Part shown: positions 32,269 to 40,473 of the stretch, piece by piece
Layout: each line of letters begins with the position of its first letter
How positions within the stretch are numbered: the first letter of the stretch is position 1
Source of the DNA: Actinoalloteichus hymeniacidonis
GTDB taxonomy: Bacteria; Actinomycetota; Actinomycetes; Mycobacteriales; Pseudonocardiaceae
Direction of reading: 5' to 3'
Length of the DNA: 64,000 bases
Assembly (NCBI RefSeq): GCF_014203365.1
Contig: NZ_JACHIS010000001.1
Span: 2,728,001 to 2,792,000, forward strand
Made by a program: the position numbers and the translations under genes
Notes under the pieces: generated by a model
What the model saw: only the letters and a program-made list of their open reading frames with translations
Databases searched by the model: none
What the model was told of the DNA's origin: nothing

Positions 32269-33432
32269 TCATCCGAGTGATTCGGTGGGGGTGATGGCGG
32301 GGACGTACACCAGCGCATCGAAGCTGTCCCGAAGGGAGGGGAGTTCGAGGTAGTGCTCGGCGTCCTCGGCGGGATCGTAGAGCCCGGAGATGAGCCGGGT
32401 CGGCCACGAGCGTTCGAGTTCGACCGCAATCGATGCCGGTGCCGGTGTGCGCAGGTCGAGTGTTCGGGGGTCGTGGGCCGCAGCGAGTTGAGCATCGATC
32501 GAATCCGTCTGCGGGGCGGGGATGTCGCCGGTGACGATCCGACCGTGTCCGAAGGTGATGTGGACCGCCACGTAACCATCGCCGAGCGTGTCCCGCAGGT
32601 GCGCACCGAGCATGGGACCGGGGTGCGCGGCGACGTGGGCGCTGCCCTCCCACAGCACGATCCGCGCCCCGGTGCGCCGATGATGATCGAGAAGCCGACG
32701 AGCGGCGGCGCGTTCCTCCCTCGCCATGTCGTAGCCGACGCCGATGGCGTTGGCATGAAACCCCACGACGGCATCGAGTAGGTCGACTGCGGTATCCCGT
32801 TCGGCACTGGGCCGCAGTCTCGACGCGATGGCGCGGGCAGAACGTGCGAGGTCTACGAACGGCACGCCCGGATGGTTGCCCCGGGCGCGCAGGACGTGTT
32901 CGCCGCTGTCATGCGCCGGGCGGATGAGGTCCAGAAGAGCCTGCACCTCGGCGGCTGCGCGCGCATCGAGGCCGGTCAACAACTCGACGATGCGGTCGTA
33001 ATCGGTGACGAGAACCCGGGTGCCCGCGATGCCGATGACGCGGACCGGAGCCTCGGGGTGGGCTTCGTTCCGGGCGCGCAGCCGGTCCAGCATTCGCCGT
33101 AGCTCCGCGATCCGCCACGGACCCCACGCTTGGGCGAGTGCCTGGTCGATGTCGATGTCCTGCCCGATCACGTACCGGTCGTACCGGTCGACGACGCATT
33201 GATCGTCGAGCACGGCGATGGTCGTGAACCCGCTGTCGAGTAACCGCCAGGTGGCGTCGGTCACGACGTCGAAGACCTCGCGTGCCGCGCGGGTGCTCAT
33301 GCCGAGGCCGACGATCCGGGCATCGCGGGCGAGTCCGCCGATCACTTCGGGGCGCAGGCCGCTCTCCTGCGTGGCGAGCCACTCGGCGAGCGGGTGTGTC
33401 GAGGCCGGGTCGGGGATTCGGTGTGCGTTCAT
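32269..33432 (-). CDS. Erythromycin esterase-family protein with altered active-site residues
   Basis: The 387-residue protein aligns along its length with the EreA/EreB family: RIVGLGMSTRAAREVFDV, GFTTIAVLDDQCVVDRYD, ALAQAWGPWRIAELRRMLDRL and the C-terminal WEGSAHVAAHPGPMLGAHLRD. However, the consensus GLGExTHGxxE has Met for Glu and Arg for His here, the second acidic position is Asp rather than Glu, and the WAHNxH segment reads WEGSAH. These residues carry out lactone hydrolysis in EreB/EreC, so macrolide esterase activity is doubtful; the only strictly kept His is the last one. The protein may use a different chemistry or substrate. It is transcribed divergently from an NTF2-like gene. 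Confidence 0.82.
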   Translation of the reverse strand: MNAHRIPDPASTHPLAEWLATQESGLRPEVIGGLARDARIVGLGMSTRAAREVFDVVTDATWRLLDSGFTTIAVLDDQCVVDRYDRYVIGQDIDIDQALAQAWGPWRIAELRRMLDRLRARNEAHPEAPVRVIGIAGTRVLVTDYDRIVELLTGLDARAAAEVQALLDLIRPAHDSGEHVLRARGNHPGVPFVDLARSARAIASRLRPSAERDTAVDLLDAVVGFHANAIGVGYDMAREERAAARRLLDHHRRTGARIVLWEGSAHVAAHPGPMLGAHLRDTLGDGYVAVHITFGHGRIVTGDIPAPQTDSIDAQLAAAHDPRTLDLRTPAPASIAVELERSWPTRLISGLYDPAEDAEHYLELPSLRDSFDALVYVPAITPTESLG

Positions 33433-33561
33433 GCCCCGAGCCTGGACCCCGAATATTGGTTGAGGTCAAGTTCGGTCCGCAGCACACCGGCGGTACTCGG
33501 TGCCGTCGTGGAGCGAGTCGGAGGGTCGGTCTCCCAATGCCACCGGATAGCATCCGCAGGC

Positions 33562-33933
33562 ATGGATCTTTCGGAACTGTTGCGGCTGGAGCACGCGGGC
33601 TGGGAATCGTTGTGCGCGGGCACCGGCGCGGACTTCTACGGCAAACTCATGACCTCGGATGCCGTCATGGTGCTTGCACACGGCTTCGTCCTCGACCGGG
33701 AGGCGGTTCTCGCCTCGCTCAACGATGCGCCGCCGTGGCAGACCTACTCGATCAGCGACGAGCGCCTGGTAGAGGTGGCCGAGGACACCGCAATCCTCGT
33801 CTACACCGGCCGCGCCTCCCGGGACGACGACCAGCCGGAGTTCCACGCGCTGATGTCCACCGTCTACACCCGCCGCGATGGTCGATTGCGAATCGCTCAC
33901 TACCAGCAGACGCCCGTGCCGCCGACCCCATGA
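33562..33933 (+). CDS. NTF2/SnoaL-like (DUF4440) protein
   Basis: The 123-residue protein has the cone-shaped NTF2 fold pattern: an N-terminal helix pair (LLRLEHAGWESLCAG), FYGKLMTSDAVMVLAHGFVLDRE, and the alternating strands EDTAILVYTGRAS, EFHALMSTVYTRRDGRLRIAHYQQTPV. Members are small-molecule isomerases, lyases or binding proteins; many act in stress or polyketide pathways and most have no defined substrate. I start at ATG 33562, because upstream in-frame sequence has no protein-like pattern. The stop codon lies in the loop of a terminator hairpin. The gene is divergent from the esterase-family gene. Confidence 0.8.
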   Translation: MDLSELLRLEHAGWESLCAGTGADFYGKLMTSDAVMVLAHGFVLDREAVLASLNDAPPWQTYSISDERLVEVAEDTAILVYTGRASRDDDQPEFHALMSTVYTRRDGRLRIAHYQQTPVPPTP

Positions 33934-33944
33934 TCGGCGGCACG
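33915..33944. terminator. Hairpin terminator overlapping the stop codon
   Basis: CGTGCCGCCGA and TCGGCGGCACG form a perfect 11-bp stem; the TGA stop of the NTF2-like gene sits in the loop. It serves both convergent genes. Confidence 0.7.
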
Positions 33945-33979
33945 ACGTAGCGACCTTGCAGCTGCCCGGGGCCCCTCAG

Positions 33980-34720
33980 CTACCGGCCCTCGCCGAGCAG
34001 CGTGCCGATCCGCTTGGCCAGCCATTCGGGTCGCTGCAGCGGAATGCCGTGCCCGCAGCCCTCGACGATCTCCAGTTCGCCGGCGGGCAAGGCCTGCTGC
34101 AACCGCTGTGCGGACTCCTTCATGACGCCGCGTTCCTTCTGTCCGGCGAGCACGAGCGCCGATCCGGGGTAGTCCGACCATGCCGGTGGGATGGTGAACC
34201 GGATGTTGTCGTCGACGACCTTGGTAAGGGTCGACGTCGTCAGTTGGGTCGAGGTCTGCAGATAGTCATCGATCAGCTCCTCGGGAATGAACAGCTCCTT
34301 GGCCTGTGCCCGGGCGAATTTGGGGTTCTTCGCCAGCGGCGCTGCGGCGGACAGCAATCCGATGGTGAGTTTGGGTAGCCGCGTCGGCTTCGCCTGGGCG
34401 CTGATGACCACGGCGTGCGAGACGCGGTCCGGTGCGATTGCGGCGAGTTGCACCGCGAGCTGGGCGCCGAAGGAGAACCCCACCACGGCGAACGGGCGAT
34501 CGACCTCCGATTCGAGGTAGCGCAACAGCTCCGCTGCGGTGTGGTCCCTGGAGACGAACGGTTCCGAGGCGCTGCCGTCATGGCCGGGTAAGTCCGGGAC
34601 GATCAGCTCCAGCGTGCTCGGCAGATGCTGCCGGAGTGGTCTCCACATCCACCCCGCGACCCCGCCGCCGTGCAACAGGACCACTGGAGTCCCGGTTCCC
34701 CGCACATGTTCGATATGCAC
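33980..34720 (-). CDS. Alpha/beta-fold hydrolase
   Basis: The 246-residue protein has the classical layout: oxyanion segment LLHGGGVAGWMW, nucleophile elbow GFSFGAQLAVQ, an acid after the sixth strand region, and the catalytic His in VEGCGHGIPLQRPEWLAKRI. It is the usual length for single-domain esterases, lactonases and haloperoxidase-like hydrolases. It has no signal peptide. The start is GTG at 34720 with GGAG 7 bases upstream. There is no operon partner: the next gene to the left is convergent, and the upstream gap of about 210 bp holds nothing else that I can name. Substrate unknown. Confidence 0.88.
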   Translation of the reverse strand: MHIEHVRGTGTPVVLLHGGGVAGWMWRPLRQHLPSTLELIVPDLPGHDGSASEPFVSRDHTAAELLRYLESEVDRPFAVVGFSFGAQLAVQLAAIAPDRVSHAVVISAQAKPTRLPKLTIGLLSAAAPLAKNPKFARAQAKELFIPEELIDDYLQTSTQLTTSTLTKVVDDNIRFTIPPAWSDYPGSALVLAGQKERGVMKESAQRLQQALPAGELEIVEGCGHGIPLQRPEWLAKRIGTLLGEGR

Positions 34721-34931
34721 TGCTTAACTCCGTTCGATCCGGTCTTGCTTGCTCGCCGCAGGGACCGACGAAGTCTCCGTGCCACCACCCGTGCCCCCCA
34801 GCAACTACCGAGACAGTCTGCCGAACGGTCGAGAACCCCTGACGACCATCCCGCTCACACCGACCGCCGAGGTATCAGCGTGGCCTCTGCGGCGATTGCA
34901 GGGTTCCGTCCCACCGGCAGTGAGGATGCCG

Positions 34932-37160
34932 CTAACGCTGCTCGGTCAAACCGAGCAGGTCCCCGAGGATCTCCGAGGTCGTGATCGGGTCAAGGCTCCC
35001 GAAGAGCGCCGAGTCCGCAGGGCGACGTTCCCCGCCGTAGTTCTCGCTGCCGATCCAGATCGCGGTCACCTCCTGGTCGGACATATCGGCGGCCGAGTAC
35101 GGCCCGACCCCCACACCCGGGTAGAGCTCGACGATCACCGCTTGCCCATCGCCCAACGGGCGGGTGATCCACGGTTGGCCGCCGCCGTCCTGCGGTTCGG
35201 CGCGAACCCAACCGCGAGGTACCAGGCCGAGGATGCGAGCGGGTTCGATCGTGATGCCATCGAGTCGAGACAGCGTCGGCGCGGACCGTTCTGCCTCGGA
35301 CAGGACGTGCACCGCCCGGCCCAGCTGCGGAAAGGGCTGCAGGATCTTGTAGTCGCCGAGCACACCAGCCCAGGCCTTGATGGTGTCCTCGCTCAGGTGT
35401 AGCCGGTGGGCGAGGCGGATCTCCGTATCTGCGGGAAAGGTGATGGTCTCGTCTTGGGCGTCGGCGAAGGTGCCGTCCTCGGCGACTCGGAAACTCGAGG
35501 CCGGCTTGCCGCCGGTGGTCTCGGCCAGCCACACGAGCCTGCGGACCAGGTGAGACACCAGTGGGTGGTCGACCAGGTAATCGCGGAATTCCTGGTCACT
35601 CCAGCGTCGGCCGACGACCATCGCCTGCTCCAGCCTGCGGAGTTGATTGGCGGCGAGGGTCCGCACGTCCTTCTTCAGCGCGGCGAATCGGGCGTATGCC
35701 TGTGGGGCGAGTTCCGCATCATCGCGGGCCCCGGGCTTGGGCAGGGACTTGCGGATCTTTCCGGCGTCGTCGGTGAGGACGGGCTTGAGAGACTCGTCGA
35801 AACCGACGGTGAAACGTCGGGGTCCGTAGTCCAACGTCAGGGTGCCCGTGGAGTCCAATCCGCAGTCGGGCACGAGTCGGTCGGCGAGTTGTTCGGGACG
35901 CAGACCGCGCTCGTCGGCGACCGAGGCCATCTTCGCGATGGCGTGCTTCTTCAGGCCGGTGAACTTGACGTTCTGCGAGATCGCGTGCAGATGCATCAAT
36001 GCGACATCGGTGCCGATGGTGGCGAGTACATCCAGGCCGGTCAGCGCGCGCCGGTGCTGCCCGTCGCCGGGCCACGCCCGGATGAGCCGGGTGAGTCGTC
36101 GCACGGTCTCGTCGTCGCCCAACCAGCCCAGCGCCGTCAGCACCCAGCCGTCCTTACTGGGCATGTTGGCGAGTTGCCATTCCTGGAACAGCCGCCAAGC
36201 CCACTCGGCCAGTGGGGCGGGCTCGCAGACCTCGCGGACGACGTCGATCCCGGCGTACCTCTGATCCGGGGTGGAGATCGACAACATGGTGATCAGATGC
36301 CCGACGCCATCGGAAGGTAGGGCGGCTTTCCGGCCACGCAGCGGGATCTGGGGAAGTAGCCGCGGATCGAGCCAGTCGCCGATCTTGGGGGGATTCTTCG
36401 GCAGGATCTCGAGCGGGTCCACTGCCAGCATGGCCGCCACGGCCGCCGCCGCCTGCTCGCTGTGCTCGGCCGCGACCGCGATCACCTCGTCGGTCCGACC
36501 GAACAACCGCAGGAGCGCCTCGGCGTGGCGCCGTCGGCCTCCGGCCGGACCGAACGCGGCGGGTAGGAGCGTGCGGACTGCGGCGATTCCATGACGTTCG
36601 AGCCAGTCGACGACGACCGGGCGCATCGCCTTGCGCTGCCCGAACCACTCCGCCATCTGGGAGGCGATGGTCGTATCGACGAAGGGCGACGCCCAGGTCG
36701 CCTCGGTCGCCACGTTCTTGCGGCCGCGATAGATCGGTGCCTCCAGAAGCGATAACGCGGCATGTCCGTATCGGGAGAGCAGCCCGCAACCGTCCGCCGT
36801 GGTGCACCGGAACAGGGCCGTTCGGCTGTGGAACAGCGAGTCGGCGATCTCGTCGGGAGCTTCGATGAAGAAGGACTGATGCCGGTACGTCGGCAAGGTG
36901 CCCGCCCGGTACTCGGCAGCCAACCGATCCCAGTCCGTGTCGGCCGGGTAGACAGCGCTGTGCGTCCTCGACCAGGATTCCCGCTCGCCGTCCCGCCACG
37001 TCGCCGAAGGCGCGGGCGGCGCCAAGTCCGGGATCACCACGCTTGGAGTGCGCCGCTGTTTCGCCGATACCGTCCAGGGCGGGCTGACCAGGATCTCGGG
37101 CAGTTCATCGTATCCGGCGGCGGGAAGGACGGGGGCTAGCTCCGATACGACCTGGGTCAA
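34932..37160 (-). CDS. DUF4132 domain protein (MolR-like)
   Basis: The product of about 742 residues belongs to the DUF4132 family: the C-terminal part carries the hallmark RRWSDQEFRDYLVDHPLVSHL, LVWLAE, FRVAEDGTFAD and LGDYKILQPFPQLGR. The preceding part is helical (HEAT-like), including WVLTALGWLGDDETVRRLTRLI. The family includes MolR/YehI of enterobacteria; biochemical function is not established, and many members pair with WGR domains or other DUF4132 copies. Full-length relatives are often longer than 1000 residues, so this could be a short version. I prefer TTG 37160, 8 bases after AAGGAG, over TTG 37166. The gene stands alone on the minus strand. Confidence 0.82.
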   Translation of the reverse strand: MTQVVSELAPVLPAAGYDELPEILVSPPWTVSAKQRRTPSVVIPDLAPPAPSATWRDGERESWSRTHSAVYPADTDWDRLAAEYRAGTLPTYRHQSFFIEAPDEIADSLFHSRTALFRCTTADGCGLLSRYGHAALSLLEAPIYRGRKNVATEATWASPFVDTTIASQMAEWFGQRKAMRPVVVDWLERHGIAAVRTLLPAAFGPAGGRRRHAEALLRLFGRTDEVIAVAAEHSEQAAAAVAAMLAVDPLEILPKNPPKIGDWLDPRLLPQIPLRGRKAALPSDGVGHLITMLSISTPDQRYAGIDVVREVCEPAPLAEWAWRLFQEWQLANMPSKDGWVLTALGWLGDDETVRRLTRLIRAWPGDGQHRRALTGLDVLATIGTDVALMHLHAISQNVKFTGLKKHAIAKMASVADERGLRPEQLADRLVPDCGLDSTGTLTLDYGPRRFTVGFDESLKPVLTDDAGKIRKSLPKPGARDDAELAPQAYARFAALKKDVRTLAANQLRRLEQAMVVGRRWSDQEFRDYLVDHPLVSHLVRRLVWLAETTGGKPASSFRVAEDGTFADAQDETITFPADTEIRLAHRLHLSEDTIKAWAGVLGDYKILQPFPQLGRAVHVLSEAERSAPTLSRLDGITIEPARILGLVPRGWVRAEPQDGGGQPWITRPLGDGQAVIVELYPGVGVGPYSAADMSDQEVTAIWIGSENYGGERRPADSALFGSLDPITTSEILGDLLGLTEQR

Positions 37161-37263
37161 CGCCAACGCTCCTTGATCGGAAACGGAATGGTGGCGACCT
37201 TAGCCGGCGGGCCGGACAGCTTTGATCTTGGTCGTAGCACGGTGTCAGCCAGCCGATGTGGGC

Positions 37264-37293
37264 GGTCGCCTGCTCGCGAACCAGCAGGCGACC
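37264..37293 (-). terminator. Hairpin terminator after the acyltransferase-3 gene
   Basis: GGTCGCCTGCT and AGCAGGCGACC form a perfect 11-bp stem with an 8-base loop, about 28 bp beyond the acyltransferase stop, and upstream of the DUF4132 start. Confidence 0.7.
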
Positions 37294-37320
37294 ATCGGGC
37301 GGGCAGTCGGAACCTCTAGG

Positions 37321-38493
37321 TCACAACACCTTCTTGGCGCCGGGCAGCGCGCGAACACAATGGGCGAACAGCCAGCACAGCGGCACCCCCAGCGCCGCCA
37401 GAACGCCGAACTTCACTACAGCGGGCGCCGCTACGCCACTGAGTGCATAGCCCAGTGCGACCAGCACGAGCGCGTGGGTGAAGTAGACGGTGTAGGCGCG
37501 CTCCGAGAGGAACCGGCCTCGGCTTCCCTGGCGGGGGAGCCGATCGCGGAATAGCACCAGCAGCGCCAGCAGCAAGCCGACGGCGACCGCCGATTCGCAG
37601 ACCGCCATCACGAGCGAATGCAGGCTGCCGAGACCCACCCAGGCATCGCCCGTCGACTGGAACATGGCGACGACTCCGGCCGCGCCCAGGACGGCACCGG
37701 CGAAGCCGAGATACCCGACCGACTTGGGCAGGCCCTCGATCCAGCTTCGGCGTGCGGCGATCAGGCCGACGACGAACAATCCGGTGTACTGCGGCAGATA
37801 GGCCACCGTGGGTAGACCCAGGATCGGAACCGAGGTGCCGATCGGTACCACCATTCGCCAGAGATAGGTCACCAGCGCCAAGCCGACGGCGAACCCGAGG
37901 ATGGCGAGTGTGCGGGCGTTGCCGATCAATGGGGCAGGCTGTCTGCGGACGGGATCGTGCGAGTTCTTCCGCAGACGCCGGAAAAGCAGGTAACCGGCGC
38001 TGAACACCAGCAGTAACTCGACGAACCACATCGGACCGGGATCCCAGGAGAACAGGTAGAACAGCCAATAGGGCAGTTCGATTCCCTGCTGGGCGACCTC
38101 GTCTCGAATCGGCGGATAGAACCCGTAATTGACCAACGGGCGCAGCAACACGACGAAGATGAGCAGTGGGATACCGAGGCGAACCAGTCGATCCTTGAAG
38201 AATCGGCCCGCGCCCTTGCGATCGTAGGATCCCGGCACGAAGAGCCCCGAGATGAAGAAGAACGCGCCCATGAAGAACGATTGGTTGATCATGAGCATGC
38301 CTGCGAGGAAGTCTGCGGAGGGGTCGGTCACCGGTTCGCTGTAGAACCACACCATCGGAATGCCGCTGTAAGTCCCCGCAGCGTGATGGACCACGACGAG
38401 CACTGTCAGCGCGATACGCAGGTTGTCGAGGTAGAACAGCCTCGGTCGGGTTGTGGCCGGCGGCGAGACGATCGACCGCGTTTGCTCGCTCAT
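37321..38493 (-). CDS. Acyltransferase-3 family membrane protein
   Basis: The 390-residue protein has about ten membrane segments and the family's N-terminal signature LFYLDNLRIALTVLVVVHHAAGTY, whose His is the presumed catalytic residue. Then it has FFISGLFVPGSYDRKG and RLVRLGIPLLIFV, where the Arg residues are conserved. Members O-acetylate or succinylate glycans, antibiotics or lipids from the cytoplasmic side of the membrane; glucan biosynthesis OpgC/MdoC-like proteins have the same architecture. The start overlaps the TetR stop by 4 bp (ATGA), so the gene is co-translated with the regulator and probably controlled by it. Confidence 0.9.
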   Translation of the reverse strand: MSEQTRSIVSPPATTRPRLFYLDNLRIALTVLVVVHHAAGTYSGIPMVWFYSEPVTDPSADFLAGMLMINQSFFMGAFFFISGLFVPGSYDRKGAGRFFKDRLVRLGIPLLIFVVLLRPLVNYGFYPPIRDEVAQQGIELPYWLFYLFSWDPGPMWFVELLLVFSAGYLLFRRLRKNSHDPVRRQPAPLIGNARTLAILGFAVGLALVTYLWRMVVPIGTSVPILGLPTVAYLPQYTGLFVVGLIAARRSWIEGLPKSVGYLGFAGAVLGAAGVVAMFQSTGDAWVGLGSLHSLVMAVCESAVAVGLLLALLVLFRDRLPRQGSRGRFLSERAYTVYFTHALVLVALGYALSGVAAPAVVKFGVLAALGVPLCWLFAHCVRALPGAKKVL

Positions 38494-39137
38494 CTCGCCG
38501 TCCTTCCCGCACCGCTGTCGGCGCGCACGGCCTGCTCGAACAGATCCGCGAGTTGCTCGGCATGTGCCGCGATGTCGTGGTCGGGATATTCGCCGAGGTA
38601 GGACACCATGGCGTCGATGGCCGCCTCCAGGCTCACCGCCATGACCCGGGTGTCGAACTGTCGGAACTCACCCGCCTCCTGACCTGCGCGGAAGATCTCC
38701 TCCTGGCTTCGGTAGAGATCCTCGTTGAAGGCGTGGCCGTAGAGCAGCCGGCCGTCTGCCCCTCGCGCATTGCTGAAGATCTCCGCCAGGGCGAGAAGCT
38801 GGGCGCGATTCCCGTCCACGTATTCGGCGACGGCTCGGATCCGGCTGCGAAGCTTGCCGGTCGCCGTGGTCTCGGGCGCCACCCGGGGAACCACGAACTC
38901 GACCATCTCGCGGTAGATCGTGCTGACGAGTTGGTCGACCAGTTCGTCCTTGCCCGCGAAATGGTAGGAGATCACCCCCTTGCTGATGCCGACCCGCTCG
39001 GCGATGCGAGCCAATGAGGTGCTGCCGTAGCCCACCTCGGCGAAGGTCTCGACCGCACCTCGGATGATCTGTGCCCTCCGGACATCCTCGATCACCGACC
39101 GGCGTTTCTGGCCGGGTGGCTCATTTTCTGACCGCAT
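38490..39137 (-). CDS. TetR-family repressor of the acyltransferase operon
   Basis: The 215-residue protein has the TetR helix-turn-helix RAQIIRGAVETFAEVGYG, SLARIAERVGISKGVISYHFAGKDELVDQLV, and an all-helical C-terminal ligand domain. I start at ATG 39137 because the fold begins about 20 residues later and upstream in-frame codons are not protein-like. The gene comes first in a two-gene operon with the acyltransferase. An inverted repeat (listed separately) spans the start codon and suggests autoregulation. Ligand unknown. Confidence 0.9.
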   Translation of the reverse strand: MRSENEPPGQKRRSVIEDVRRAQIIRGAVETFAEVGYGSTSLARIAERVGISKGVISYHFAGKDELVDQLVSTIYREMVEFVVPRVAPETTATGKLRSRIRAVAEYVDGNRAQLLALAEIFSNARGADGRLLYGHAFNEDLYRSQEEIFRAGQEAGEFRQFDTRVMAVSLEAAIDAMVSYLGEYPDHDIAAHAEQLADLFEQAVRADSGAGRTAR

Positions 39138-39164
39138 GGCCAAAAAATAGCACGACTGGTCAGA
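39127..39164. promoter_or_regulatory. Candidate TetR operator over the regulator start
   Basis: TCTGACC and GGTCAGA form perfect 7-base arms separated by 24 bp, including the start codon and an AT-rich core. Inside, a second TGGCCA/TGGTCA pair is visible. The position is right for autorepression, but arm spacing is wide for a single TetR dimer. Confidence 0.4.
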
Positions 39165-39279
39165 TCGCCGGGTTCGAAGTGCCGAATACGGGAGTGCTGT
39201 GGTGCTGAGCTGGTGCGGCGCGGCCATGCTCCACGGCAGTCGCGTCACGCTTGGCCGCTCGATGGGCCGGCGGCAACGA

Positions 39280-40020
39280 TCAGCGATGACCGCTGGAGAT
39301 CACCGCATTGGTCTTGAGGATCGCGTGGATGCGTTGCAGCACGTCGAGCTGCGCCGGGTTGTACACCTCGGTCAAGCCCAGGATGATGGCGAACTTCGCG
39401 GACGTCGACTGCCCCGAGATCATCTGATCGGGATTCAGCGCGTCGGGGTGGTCGCGATGCCTCTGGAGGAGCTCGGTGCCGTAGTGCTCGGCGACGCGTG
39501 CTCGCTCCTCCTCGGCCGCATCCGAGGGCAGGGCGTTGAAGTCCATCTCGATCGGGGTGCGTGGGTTCGCCAGACTCGCACGCACGGCCGCCATCGCCGA
39601 GGGCTTCAGGACTCGCGAGTAGACCATGACCAGAGCACGGTCGGCATCCGACATCTCGATGTCGATCGAGGCGAACTCGGCAGGCAGGTCTGGCGAGACC
39701 CGGTGTCGGCGCAGCAATGCCAATTCGGCCCGCAACTGCTGTTGACGTTGGATGCTCGCCGCCAACTCGGCGTCGAGAGCGCGCAGCGCCTGATCGGTGT
39801 TCTCCTCCGACTCCTCCATGGTCGCGATGTCGGATAACGGCACGCCCAGGTCGACGAGCCTGCGGATTCGCAGCAGGCGGACGAGGTGGCGGAATTGATA
39901 CTGCTTGTAGCCGTTGGTGCCCCTCGCTGGTTCCTCCAGCAGGCCGATTCGGTGGTAGTAGCGGATGGCTTTCACCGTGGTGCCAGCCAGCTCGGCCAGT
40001 TGCGGTGTGCTCCACGCCAT
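39280..40020 (-). CDS. MerR-family regulator
   Basis: The 246-residue protein has an N-terminal MerR helix-turn-helix and wing (QLAELAGTTVKAIRYYHRIGLLEEP, GYKQYQFRHLVRLLRIRRLVDLGVPLSDI), a coiled-coil dimerisation helix (residues about 80-115, QALRALDAELAASIQRQQQL), and a long helical C-terminal domain of the kind that binds small molecules. I start at ATG 40020; the frame continues upstream but without the fold. It is 32 bp downstream of the DUF4177 gene and forms one unit with it. Two MerR-style promoters with palindromic 19-bp spacers lie just upstream and are its likely targets. Confidence 0.9.
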   Translation of the reverse strand: MAWSTPQLAELAGTTVKAIRYYHRIGLLEEPARGTNGYKQYQFRHLVRLLRIRRLVDLGVPLSDIATMEESEENTDQALRALDAELAASIQRQQQLRAELALLRRHRVSPDLPAEFASIDIEMSDADRALVMVYSRVLKPSAMAAVRASLANPRTPIEMDFNALPSDAAEEERARVAEHYGTELLQRHRDHPDALNPDQMISGQSTSAKFAIILGLTEVYNPAQLDVLQRIHAILKTNAVISSGHR

Positions 40021-40052
40021 CCGTCGGGCTCCTCGTGTGGTCGCTGTCGGGA

Positions 40053-40244
40053 TCAGGGGCGTGGTCGCTTGACGATGATGCTGATCTCGACGGTCTGGCC
40101 TGGCCCGATGTTCGGCGCGATGGTACTGACCGTCTCCCAGCCCTGACGGCCGAGTTCGTTCAGATCCTCCTCGATCTGATGGAGGTCGAAGCCCTTCCAC
40201 TTGCTCGGATAGGTGAGCACCCTGTGCTCCCAGTTGGTGGCCAT
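40053..40244 (-). CDS. DUF4177 small protein
   Basis: The 63-residue protein matches DUF4177: NWEHRVLTYPSKWKGFD, DLNELGRQGWETVSTIAPN and VEISIIVKRP. Members are small beta-strand proteins of unknown function; many are linked to regulators. I start at ATG 40244 with GGAGGGA 8 bases upstream; a longer frame starting at 40292 would run into the promoter palindrome. It is the first gene of the operon with the MerR regulator. Confidence 0.8.
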   Translation of the reverse strand: MATNWEHRVLTYPSKWKGFDLHQIEEDLNELGRQGWETVSTIAPNIGPGQTVEISIIVKRPRP

Positions 40245-40283
40245 GTCCGCGTTCCCTCCGGAGTAGGTGACGGCGAGGAACGG

Positions 40284-40314
40284 ATGAGACACCCTGCCCC
40301 TGGGGCAGGGTCAA
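40284..40314 (-). promoter_or_regulatory. MerR-type promoter for the DUF4177-merR operon
   Basis: On the minus strand TTGACC and TCTCAT are separated by 19 bp, the long spacer typical of MerR-controlled promoters. The spacer is a palindrome: ACCCTGCCCC, one central base, then GGGGCAGGGT (40291-40311), a perfect 10-bp inverted repeat. Transcription would start about 30 bases before the DUF4177 ATG. Confidence 0.7.
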
Positions 40315-40338
40315 CTCGCAATCGATGAGATCCCACGC

Positions 40339-40369
40339 TTGACCCTGCCCCGAGGGCAGCGGATCCACT
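40339..40369 (+). promoter_or_regulatory. Second MerR-type promoter, facing the secreted peptidase gene
   Basis: TTGACC and TCCACT are again separated by 19 bp. The spacer shares TGACCCTGCCCC with the divergent site and continues GAGGGCAG, a weaker inverted repeat. Two matching operators pointing in opposite directions suggest the MerR protein controls both transcripts. Confidence 0.55.
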
Positions 40370-40473
40370 CTCGTCGGTTCGGTGATCGACCGGACTGATG
40401 GCCGAGTGCCGACGACTCGGCCGTCCCGCTGGACCGCGCTCCTGGTGCGGCGCACCTATCCGTGAGGACTCCG

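Noticed and set aside
32269-33432. Macrolide resistance gene
   Set aside because: The family is right, but the catalytic Glu/His residues are replaced, so I do not call resistance.
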